Shown here piece by piece: positions 57,991 through 64,000 of a DNA stretch of 64,000 nt (the first letter of the stretch is position 1; every line of letters starts with the position of its first letter). This DNA comes from CAYZJB01 sp964602985 (GTDB taxonomy: Bacteria > CLD3 > SB21). The DNA is taken from the NCBI GenBank assembly GCA_964602985.1, contig CAZRTJ010000012.1:38349-102348 (forward strand). Direction: 5' to 3'. The position numbers and the translations under genes are program-made. The notes below the pieces were generated by a model. It made no database searches, was not told where the DNA came from, and was given only the letters and a program-made list of their open reading frames with translations.

Positions 57991-60615
57991 TCAATCTCCT
58001 TTGGGATCGAGCAGCTTGGCAATCAGGCCCGTCCAGCCCGTCTGGTGCGAGGCGCCGACACCGCGTCCGCTGTCTCCGTGAAAATATTCGTAAAACAAAA
58101 GATGATCCCGGAAATGAGGATCGTTCTGAATGTTTTCGTTGTCGCCGAACACCGCGCGTCTGCCATCCGACCCGCGGAGAAAAATCGCGGTCAGACGCCT
58201 CGTCAATTCGTCTGCGACCTGCGCGATGGTGTGCGCCTTTCCGCTGCCTGTCGGATATTCGATTTTGAAATCGTCGCCGTAGTATGCGTGAAATTTGTAC
58301 AACGCGGTGATAATCAGGTAATTCACCGGGAACCAAATCGGCCCTCGCCAGTTGCTGTTGCCGCCGAAGAGTTCGGTTTCCGATTCCCCGGGTTGATAAC
58401 TGACGGTGAATGCCTTGCCGTCGGACCGAAACACGTACGGCTGGTCCTTATGATAGCGACTGACGGCGCGCACTCCGTAGTCCGACAGAAATTCCGACGT
58501 GTCCAGCATGCGCCGCAACACGCACTTCATCCGATGTCCGCGGAGAAGCGAAAGCAGACGTTTCTCGCCTTGTCCGGGCTCGTGCCAGTACGAAACGAGT
58601 TTTGCCAGATCGGGGCGATAGCGCAAGAACCAGTCCAGTCGTTTGGCAAAGCGAGGAGCCTGCGACAGGGTTTCCGTGTCGATGATCTCGACGGCAAACA
58701 GCGGAATGAGACCGACCATGGACCGGACTTTGAGTTGTGTTGCCGGCGAGTGGGGAGCGTGAAGAACGTCATAAAAAAAGGAATCCTCGTCGTCCCACAG
58801 CGACACGCCTTCTGCGCCGATATTGTTCGTGGCCCCGGCGATCAGAAGGAAGTGTTCAAAGAACTTCGTTGCCAGCGCTTCGTATGTGTCGTTCGTTTTC
58901 GCCAGTTCCAGCGCGATGCGCATCATGTTGAGCGAGTACATCGCCATCCAACTGGTTCCGTCCGCCTGTTCGAGATAGCCGCCGGTCGGGAGTTCCGCGC
59001 TGCGATCGAAAACTCCGATGTTGTCCAGACCGAGGAAACCGCCCTGAAAAATATTATTATCGTTGTTGTCTTTGCGATTGACCCACCAAGTGAAGTTCAG
59101 CAGCATTTTGTGGAAGACCTGTTCAAGGAATTTCAGATCGCCCGTGCCGGTTTTTCTCTTTTCGGTATTGTAGACACGCCATGCCGACCACGCGTGCACC
59201 GGAGGATTCACATCGCCGAACGCCCATTCATACGCGGGCAGTTGTCCGTTGGGGTGCATGTACCATTCGTGTGTGAGCAGAAGCAATTGATTCTTGGCGA
59301 ATTCCGGATCGATCATCGCGAGCGGGATGCAGTGAAACGCAAGGTCCCAGGCCGCGTACCACGGGTATTCCCACTTATCGGGCATCGAGATCACATCGGC
59401 ATTGTTCAGATGAAACCAGCTGTGGTTGCGGCCTTTTTTTCTTTCGGACGGAGGAGCGGGTTGTCCGGGATCGCCGTTGAGCCAGCGCGGCATGTCGATG
59501 TGGTAGAACTGCTTGCTCCACAACATCCCTGCAAAAGCCTGTCGCTGGACGAGTCGGGCGTCATCGTTGGTAATGTTCTTCTGAATGTCATTGTAAAAGG
59601 CATGTGCTTCCGCTCGACGCTGGTCAAACGTCGTCTCGAATCCTTCGAACGGCGGGGTATGCGAGGGCCGGCGCAGTCGATAACGAAATTCGCGCGATGC
59701 GCCGGCATCGATCGTGGCGATGAAATGCAGTGCGGCTTTGGTTCCGCCTCCGTCGCGTCGTATCGCATCCGCCTTGCCGTGCACGATATACTCTCCAATT
59801 CCGTCCTTGTAGAATCCTTCCTGCGCCGGCGCATGATACAATCGGACTGCGTTCGTGTCGTTATCGCAAAACAGCGGGACGGCGTCTCCTTCCCAGGACA
59901 ATTCCATCGTTCCCCGTGTGGCGTGTTCCGCGCTCAGCGTTCGATCCGGTTTCACGCGAATGCACGGCCGGACCGGATCGTCTCCCCAGGACCAGGTGTT
60001 GCGGAACCAGAGATGAGGCAGGACGTGAAGGGTCGCCGACTCGGCAGAACGATTATGGACCGTCACCCGTATCAGCAAGTCCTCCGGGTGGGCTTTGGCG
60101 TACTCCACGAAGACGTCGAAATAGCGATTGTCCTGAAAGACCCCGGTGTCGATGAGTTCGAATTCCGGATCCGCTTTGGTTCGGCGTTTGTTTTCCTCGA
60201 CCAGATGCGCGTAGGGAAACTCGACCTGCGGGTATTTGTACAGCATCTTCATGTAGGAATGCGTCGGCGTGGAATCCAAATAATAATACAGCTCCTTCAC
60301 GTCTTCGCCGTGGTTTCCCTCCGGGCCACCCAGTCCGAACAGTCGTTCCTTCAGGATCGGATCTTGTTCGTTCCACAGGGCAATCGCAAAACAGAATATC
60401 TGGTGGTCGTCGCAGATGCCGGCGATGCCCTCCTCGCCCCACCGGAAGGCTTTGCTTCGCGCCATGTCGTGCGTGCAGAAGTCCCATGCGGTTCCGTACG
60501 GACTGTAATCTTCGCGGACAGTGCCCCACTGGCGTTCCGTGACATACGGTCCCCAGCGGTACCAGGGTTGCAGGTTCTTTCGGGTTTCTTCGAGGCGCAA
60601 TTGCTCAGCGTTCAT
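57991..60615 (-). CDS. GH63-like glycosidase (MGH1-like family)
   Basis: This 874-residue cytoplasmic protein (no signal peptide) is of the glycosyl hydrolase 63/MGH-like (mannosylglycerate hydrolase) group. It starts 'ETRKNLQPWYRWGPYVTERQWGTVREDYS', continues with 'HDMARSKAFRWGEEGIAGICDDHQ', and its catalytic barrel contains 'DKWEYPWYAAWDLAFHCIPL', 'PAYEWAFGDVNPPVHAWSAW' and 'GGNSNWRGPIWFPVNYLI'. Members of this group act on alpha-glucosides or glucosylglycerate/mannosylglycerate. Substrate here is unknown; pairing with a debranching enzyme suggests alpha-glucan or compatible-solute use. It ends two bases before the debranching-enzyme start, so the two are coupled. Confidence 0.86.
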   Translation of the reverse strand: MNAEQLRLEETRKNLQPWYRWGPYVTERQWGTVREDYSPYGTAWDFCTHDMARSKAFRWGEEGIAGICDDHQIFCFAIALWNEQDPILKERLFGLGGPEGNHGEDVKELYYYLDSTPTHSYMKMLYKYPQVEFPYAHLVEENKRRTKADPEFELIDTGVFQDNRYFDVFVEYAKAHPEDLLIRVTVHNRSAESATLHVLPHLWFRNTWSWGDDPVRPCIRVKPDRTLSAEHATRGTMELSWEGDAVPLFCDNDTNAVRLYHAPAQEGFYKDGIGEYIVHGKADAIRRDGGGTKAALHFIATIDAGASREFRYRLRRPSHTPPFEGFETTFDQRRAEAHAFYNDIQKNITNDDARLVQRQAFAGMLWSKQFYHIDMPRWLNGDPGQPAPPSERKKGRNHSWFHLNNADVISMPDKWEYPWYAAWDLAFHCIPLAMIDPEFAKNQLLLLTHEWYMHPNGQLPAYEWAFGDVNPPVHAWSAWRVYNTEKRKTGTGDLKFLEQVFHKMLLNFTWWVNRKDNNDNNIFQGGFLGLDNIGVFDRSAELPTGGYLEQADGTSWMAMYSLNMMRIALELAKTNDTYEALATKFFEHFLLIAGATNNIGAEGVSLWDDEDSFFYDVLHAPHSPATQLKVRSMVGLIPLFAVEIIDTETLSQAPRFAKRLDWFLRYRPDLAKLVSYWHEPGQGEKRLLSLLRGHRMKCVLRRMLDTSEFLSDYGVRAVSRYHKDQPYVFRSDGKAFTVSYQPGESETELFGGNSNWRGPIWFPVNYLIITALYKFHAYYGDDFKIEYPTGSGKAHTIAQVADELTRRLTAIFLRGSDGRRAVFGDNENIQNDPHFRDHLLFYEYFHGDSGRGVGASHQTGWTGLIAKLLDPKGD

Positions 60616-60698
60616 GATCGAGTCGGTAATAGGGTATGTTGTAAAGAATGCGGAATCCGGTTACGGCGTGCCGTTGATGTCAAACCGCGCCGCAACGG

Positions 60699-61166
60699 TC
60701 ATAAGCTAATATGTCCTTGATAAATTCGGGTAAAATTCGAGTCCAGTTGAACCAAATCTGCCGCCGTATCGGAAATCAAAATTTCAAACCTGTCCAGTTC
60801 CCCGTTCGCTTCAATCAACCAGTTGTATGTTCCCTCAAGTAAGAACAGGTCCCAACCCTTTTCTGCGGGGCCCAGAGCTGTAAGGCATCGGTCATCGGGT
60901 TTGTCAATGCCATCAATGAACAGTTCCAGCTTTCGATCGTTCTTCCGCATTTCGTACACGAGTCGGTATCCGAGGCACGGATAGAGTTGGGTTTGAACGA
61001 ACAACTGGACATTCCTGGACGTGACTGAACTGTTCATAATCGAAACATACAGGGTGCTATCCAGCGGCAGATCGATCTCCCCGCGATAGGAGTCGTGAAA
61101 ATCGTATTTCGAATCACATCCGATGGCAAGGAAGACTGTGGCGGCCATTTTAGCAAGACGGTTCAT
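60699..61166 (-). CDS. Small lipoprotein of unknown function
   Basis: This 155-residue protein has signal MNRLAKMAATVFLAIGC with lipid Cys17. The mature part is beta-rich, with two further cysteines (YPCLGY, DRCLTAL) that could form a disulfide. I recognise no family. It sits alone, 83 bases from the GH63-like gene start and in the same direction, but probably has its own promoter. Confidence 0.65.
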   Translation of the reverse strand: MNRLAKMAATVFLAIGCDSKYDFHDSYRGEIDLPLDSTLYVSIMNSSVTSRNVQLFVQTQLYPCLGYRLVYEMRKNDRKLELFIDGIDKPDDRCLTALGPAEKGWDLFLLEGTYNWLIEANGELDRFEILISDTAADLVQLDSNFTRIYQGHISL

Positions 61167-61390
61167 GATTGATCTTTACGTTTCTGCGGTGCGGGGCGTG
61201 ACGGGCCGACTATCTTCCATGTTGCGGTGCGAGACAATGGTGCGCGCGGAAAGAGACCGCAGGCCGACTGAGCACGCCGAGCGAGTGACGCCGTTGGGAC
61301 GGTAGAATAGATCGAAAGTTTTTTTGTTCATCTGACTATCTCAAATCAGTTCACAGCCAGCATCACGAGTCCACAATGTCTAGCAGCGTG

Positions 61391-61972
61391 TTATGCGCCG
61401 GCTATTTCGTTTATTAGAAAATGCTGTTCAATAATTCTGGCATACCAAAGTATCAAGCCTACATAGTTTGCAATCATGATGTTGAATTGATGCCGAACCA
61501 GAAAGCCAGAGGTGGGTTGCAATGCTTTTTCTAGCGGAATCCTCAGTTCTTTATCGACATGAAAAAACTTTCCATTAAAGAACAAATCCCAGATTCTGTT
61601 TGCAGGATAGGGCTCTCCATGAATTGAGATTCCGACAGTTTTGTCGTGCATTATTTTATCAAACAGGGATCGTGCGTTTTTGAGGTCTTGAGTCAGTGAT
61701 TCATCAAGTGCTGTAGTTGTAAACAACAGGTTGTGAATGTGGGGCAGGAAGAGAGGCTCTTCTTCTGACACAAAAGGTCGAATCAGGCTTGAAGCATAAA
61801 CAAGTTGTTCGGTCTCAAAGCCCTCGAGTTCATGGCGGGATCCGTTTTCAACATCCCAATGTACACGGTACGTTAAGTTGCCCTCAGTCATTCGCTGGAA
61901 AAGCGAGGATGACCGAAGTTCCTTGGCGCGTTCAACAAACAATACGAGTTTTGTTTTGGTATCTTCAGTCAC
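61391..61972 (-). CDS. Hypothetical protein, 193 residues
   Basis: A GTG start at 61972 gives a soluble protein beginning MTEDTKTKLVLFVERAKELR and ending with a hydrophobic stretch (FNIMIANYVGLILWYAR). The central part has 'PLFLPHIHNLLFTTTALDES'. Composition is that of a real gene (balanced, no low complexity), but I recognise no domain. It begins the small-gene islet at the right end of the window, where every gene runs on the minus strand. A 224-base gap to its left holds nothing I can name. Confidence 0.6.
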   Translation of the reverse strand: MTEDTKTKLVLFVERAKELRSSSLFQRMTEGNLTYRVHWDVENGSRHELEGFETEQLVYASSLIRPFVSEEEPLFLPHIHNLLFTTTALDESLTQDLKNARSLFDKIMHDKTVGISIHGEPYPANRIWDLFFNGKFFHVDKELRIPLEKALQPTSGFLVRHQFNIMIANYVGLILWYARIIEQHFLINEIAGA

Positions 61973-62315
61973 TGTTGATCCAGAAATAACTGGCGCATAA
62001 TGTCCAATATACTCAAACCCCTTCTATCCCGAAGAACGAAATGTCCGATCCGGCTACCCGGCGTACTTCCAGCGGTGATCGGTGGGTCCGTTCTTCAGGC
62101 TCCGCACGCGATCAGATCACAAAACCCGTAAAGGACAATCACTCAGCAAAACAAAAAAGACGTGAATGCCGCGTCTGCTAAACCCGTGCGCATAAAATTG
62201 CCCAAGATGATCTTACCGACCGGCTTGGTTGGGAAAAAGAGACGTGATGCCTTGACATATCCGGGATCCTCTGATGTTCAGAGAATTCCGACAGAAGCCG
62301 GGACAAGCCCGATAA
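61973..62315. other. 343-base gap holding repeat copy 1 and no recognisable gene
   Basis: Apart from the direct repeat at 62004-62109, I see no gene, hairpin terminator or known element. The bases 62110-62315 have open frames on both strands without motif or ribosome binding site. Confidence 0.5.
62004..62109. repeat. 106-bp imperfect direct repeat, copy 1
   Basis: Runs from CCAATAT through ATGTCCGATCCGGCTACCCG to CGCACGC. It matches 63143-63248 over its full length with only about a dozen scattered differences. It contains an inner palindrome CCGG-CTAC-CCGG and a distant CCGATC/GATCGG pair. Lies in the gap upstream (minus-strand sense) of the 61391-61972 gene. Confidence 0.85.
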
Positions 62316-62588
62316 TCATACGTCCACATCCTCAAGCCGAACCCCCGTGCCTTCGCGGAGATGTTGCCTGGCAGAGGCGATGCGCTCGAGGAATCTTGGA
62401 TCATTCTCCAAACGATAGTCAAACCAATCATCCTCGTCTTTAAACCCAATGAGGACTCCGGCCGGTTTTCCATGCCGAAGGATAATAACTTCTTTCTCCT
62501 CGGCGACATGGAGATATTCCGACAAATGGTCCTTTACTTCCGAGAGCGCAACTTCTTTGGTTACGGCTCGCCGAACTGTTTTAGCCAT
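62316..62588 (-). CDS. Phd/YefM-family antitoxin
   Basis: This 90-residue protein has the antitoxin N-terminus 'VALSEVKDHLSEYLHVAEEK' and EVIILRHGKPAGVLIGF, the DNA-binding and dimer domain of Phd/YefM. A C-terminal acidic tail (LREGTGVRLEDVDV) should wrap the toxin. It overlaps the end of the RelE-type toxin gene by 28 bases, so both are made from one transcript. Usually the antitoxin comes first in this family; here it is second. Confidence 0.9.
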   Translation of the reverse strand: MAKTVRRAVTKEVALSEVKDHLSEYLHVAEEKEVIILRHGKPAGVLIGFKDEDDWFDYRLENDPRFLERIASARQHLREGTGVRLEDVDV

Positions 62589-62851
62589 TCTTCTGCCTTT
62601 CCTTTTGGTACGATCGCCAAGATATTGACGGTTGAGCCTTCAACGTCATAAAAAACTCGAAAGTGATCGACGCGAAGGCGAAATTGCGGTTTAGACAGTC
62701 CTCGGAGGCGTTTGATACGGCTTCTGCTGACTTTCATAGGTTCATGCCTTACATGAGTCTCCAGTGCATCTTTGATTTGAGTCCTTTCAAAAGCCGTAAA
62801 CTGGGCCATGTCTTCAATCGCTTCGGGGGCCAGTATGATATCATACTTCAT
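62561..62851 (-). CDS. RelE/ParE-family toxin
   Basis: This 96-residue protein of the RelE/ParE superfamily has an N-terminal 'IILAPEAIEDMAQFTAFERT', 'RIKRLRGLSKPQFRLRVDHFRVFY' and the C-terminal strand 'VNILAIVPKGKAEEWLK'. RelE members cut mRNA on the ribosome; ParE members poison gyrase. The sequence does not decide between them, although the basic 'RLRGLSKPQFRLRVDHFRV' region is more usual for RelE. It is neutralised by the Phd-like protein encoded immediately after. Confidence 0.9.
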   Translation of the reverse strand: MKYDIILAPEAIEDMAQFTAFERTQIKDALETHVRHEPMKVSRSRIKRLRGLSKPQFRLRVDHFRVFYDVEGSTVNILAIVPKGKAEEWLKQFGEP

Positions 62852-62889
62852 TCTGGCCAGAATATAGCCAGAACAAACACAGAGTCAAG

Positions 62890-63146
62890 CTAGAACATAC
62901 GATTGCTTACACGCAAATTGCACAAGAAAGAGGATGCGCAAACCCCGTCTATCCAGGCTAGCGCTTGTTCTGCCATTTCCAGCACTTCTATGGCTTGCTC
63001 GCGGCTAAGCTCGGAAACGCAATAAGAAATTCTTCCAGAGTTTCCCCGGTTTCGATATAGTCAAACAAGTTTTTGATTGGCACACGGGTTTCCTTGAAAA
63101 CTGGCGTGCCGCTTAAGATATCCGGCGAGGTCGAGATTACTGCCAA
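62890..63146 (-). pseudogene. DUF433-family antitoxin gene broken by a frameshift
   Basis: From a TTG at 63146 the frame reads MAVISTSPDILSGTPVFKET-like DUF433 sequence up to LIAFPSLAASKP and a stop at 62988. Shifting by one base within the codons after FPS restores a normal DUF433 end, 'ELSREQAIEVLEMAEQALA'. This matches 'VKRDQVIELLEVAEHALT' of the intact copy at 63676-63894. A single missing base (or a sequencing error) near 63005-63010 explains the break. No DUF5615 partner follows it. The last codons run into a 20-base fragment of the islet repeat. Confidence 0.72.
62936..62956. repeat. Short third copy of the islet repeat end
   Basis: ATGCGCAAACCCCGTCTATCC matches the left end of the 106-bp repeat (compare ATGCTCAAACCCCGTCTATCC at 63148-63168). 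It sits within the tail of the broken DUF433 gene, so it may mark a recombination junction. Confidence 0.6.
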
Positions 63147-63248
63147 TATGCTCAAACCCCGTCTATCCCCAAGCACGAAATGTCCGATCCGGCTACCCGG
63201 CGTGTTTCCAGCGATGATCGGTGGGTCCGTTCTCCAGGCTCAGCACGC
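63143..63248. repeat. 106-bp imperfect direct repeat, copy 2
   Basis: Same orientation as 62004-62109 and collinear along its length. It lies between the broken DUF433 gene and the intact DUF5615 gene. Both copies keep the same minus-strand frame ending in GV and a stop, with differences often at third codon positions, so part of it may descend from coding sequence. Confidence 0.85.
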
Positions 63249-63358
63249 CCCGCGGACATGCGGCGCCTGCTCCCGGTGCCCGGTATCGGTAAAATATGGT
63301 TGTGAGGAGGGAGCGGAAAGATGAGCCGTGTGTTATCTGCAGGCGAGTGTAAATACAA

Positions 63359-63679
63359 TTAACTGATCTCGTGGACCTCGCCAGCAAGCATATTCGGCAG
63401 CTGCTCAAGCAATGTGGGCATCAAGGGACGGATATACTCAAGACGGTTGAGGCGTGTTTGAAGAACGACAACGGCTAAATTGTAATTCCTGATATTCTGC
63501 TGGAAACGGAGATTTTTATCGATTGTCACGAAGATCTGAAACCCGGCTTCAGATGCTTTCGTCATTAGTTGCCCGTTGACTATTCCGGCCCATCCCATTT
63601 CTTGAGTCGTGAATACATCGTGCGATTCAAATTCTCTTTTCAAACGCCAATTCAGACACTCATCAAGAAGGATTTTCAC
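63359..63679 (-). CDS. DUF5615 PIN-like protein (putative toxin)
   Basis: This 106-residue protein has N-terminal MKILLDECLNWRLKREF (acidic D6, E7), 'VFTTQEMGWAGIVNGQLM' and FVTIDKNL (D54). This is the PIN-like DUF5615 pattern, as found with DUF433 partners in VapBC-type toxin-antitoxin pairs. A metal-dependent RNase activity is expected. It overlaps the DUF433 stop by four bases (ATGA), a coupled pair. The catalytic acidic residues look present. Confidence 0.88.
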   Translation of the reverse strand: MKILLDECLNWRLKREFESHDVFTTQEMGWAGIVNGQLMTKASEAGFQIFVTIDKNLRFQQNIRNYNLAVVVLQTRLNRLEYIRPLMPTLLEQLPNMLAGEVHEIS

Positions 63680-63894
63680 ACAACTGTAACATTCGATGTC
63701 AACGCATGTTCGGCAACCTCAAGAAGCTCAATAACCTGGTCCCGTTTAACAGTCGGGAAGTCACTTAGAAAGTTCTCAATAGTGTCCCCACTCTCCAAAT
63801 AATCGAACAGATTCTTGATTGGAACACGGGTACCACGGAAGACAGGCATTCCGCTAAGAACATCCGGCGAAGTGTATATCACATTGGATTTCAT
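63676..63894 (-). CDS. DUF433-family antitoxin (intact)
   Basis: This 72-residue protein begins MKSNVIYTSPDVLSG; a few codons upstream another ATG exists at 63903. It has the DUF433 helix-turn-helix core 'MPVFRGTRVPIKNLFDYLES', 'GDTIENFLSDFPTVKRDQVI' and ELLEVAEHAL. DUF433 proteins pair with PIN-like DUF5615 toxins and repress their own promoter. It is the upstream partner of the DUF5615 gene and the full-length homologue of the broken copy at 62890-63146. Confidence 0.9.
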   Translation of the reverse strand: MKSNVIYTSPDVLSGMPVFRGTRVPIKNLFDYLESGDTIENFLSDFPTVKRDQVIELLEVAEHALTSNVTVV

Positions 63895-63903
63895 ACAAAA
63901 CAA

Positions 63904-64000
63904 TATAGAACATGCTGTGTATTTGTCAAAGGCAAACGTTGAGTAGAGATAATGTCAATAGTTGTGGAAATTTTTTAAGCGGCTCTTCGCACCTTTAATG
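63904..64000. other. Window edge, AT-rich, no gene seen
   Basis: This 97-base stretch is upstream of the DUF433-DUF5615 pair and probably holds its promoter and operator. No clear -10/-35 or palindrome was found. Confidence 0.4.

Noticed and set aside
57925..60720. Very long open frame on the + strand (931 codons) opposite the GH63-like gene
   Set aside because: It is antisense to a clearly conserved glycosidase, is rich in Arg/His/Val without any motif, and has no ribosome binding site. High GC at third positions of the real gene keeps stops out of this frame.
61300..64000. Integron gene-cassette array
   Set aside because: Small same-strand genes with interspersed repeats suggested cassettes, but the repeats lack paired RYYYAAC and GTTRRRY cores at their ends and do not follow every gene. 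No integrase is seen.
1..64000. tRNA, rRNA, riboswitch or CRISPR elements
   Set aside because: I looked for cloverleaf-like GGTTCRA segments, rRNA signatures and regular repeats between genes and found none I could support.

Overview
The window looks like chromosomal DNA from a diderm bacterium of the Fibrobacteres-Chlorobi-Bacteroidetes (FCB) superphylum, most likely an Ignavibacteria/Chlorobi-like or related candidate lineage. The evidence is two large secreted proteins ending in a type IX secretion (T9SS) type-A sorting domain of the 'NFPNPFNPTT' kind, LolA/LptD/Wza-type outer-membrane functions, an HPr kinase outside a PTS operon, two UvrA paralogues, and frequent TTG/GTG starts. The phylum call is an inference from families, not from a marker-gene tree.

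Layout. 1-9.3 kb is housekeeping: the end of uvrA, then hprK, an MCE lipid-transport protein and a ZIP metal transporter on the + strand, glmS on the - strand, then gcvT and ftsK on +. 9.3-23.2 kb is an envelope and exopolysaccharide block, all on + and mostly with overlapping start/stop codons: LolA-like, UPF0104 membrane protein, Wza-type exporter, Wzc-type co-polymerase/tyrosine kinase, uronate-type epimerase, Wzx flippase, ArnT/RgtA-like membrane glycosyltransferase, two related GT4 enzymes, an AsnB-type amidotransferase and a GT9 enzyme. A second, complete uvrA and a methyltransferase follow (23.3-26.7 kb). On the - strand then come lptD with dtd, an eight-site multihaem c lipoprotein, and an egtB-egtD-adenylate cyclase operon (26.7-34.7 kb). 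A tiny zinc-ribbon membrane protein and a group II PLP decarboxylase-like enzyme diverge from the egt operon.

36.4-40.8 kb holds the most unusual module: an exported TPR-CHAT caspase-like protease anchored by a C-terminal membrane helix, a small lipoprotein, a zinc-finger anti-sigma factor with one membrane helix, and an ECF sigma factor. My hypothesis is that the CHAT protease acts in the periplasm on the anti-sigma factor and frees the sigma factor. This would be an envelope analogue of the CHAT/Csx30/sigma logic known from type III-E CRISPR, but no CRISPR is present here. Directly beyond it, 41.0-55.9 kb on + encodes a surface/secretion block: a 38-residue membrane peptide, a LamG T9SS protein, two lipoproteins, a FadL-like barrel, a 1,742-residue LamG/FG-GAP/FnIII T9SS protein, two CsgG-like proteins flanking a TlpA-like thioredoxin, and an M23 peptidase.

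56.1-60.6 kb (-) encodes two glycoside hydrolases, a glycogen-debranching-type enzyme and a GH63-like enzyme. The last 3 kb is a small-gene islet: a lipoprotein, an unknown protein, a RelE/Phd toxin-antitoxin pair in reversed order, a frameshifted DUF433 gene, an intact DUF433-DUF5615 pair, and a 106-bp direct repeat present twice with a third copy reduced to about 20 bp. I found no rRNA, tRNA, CRISPR array, insertion sequence or phage gene.
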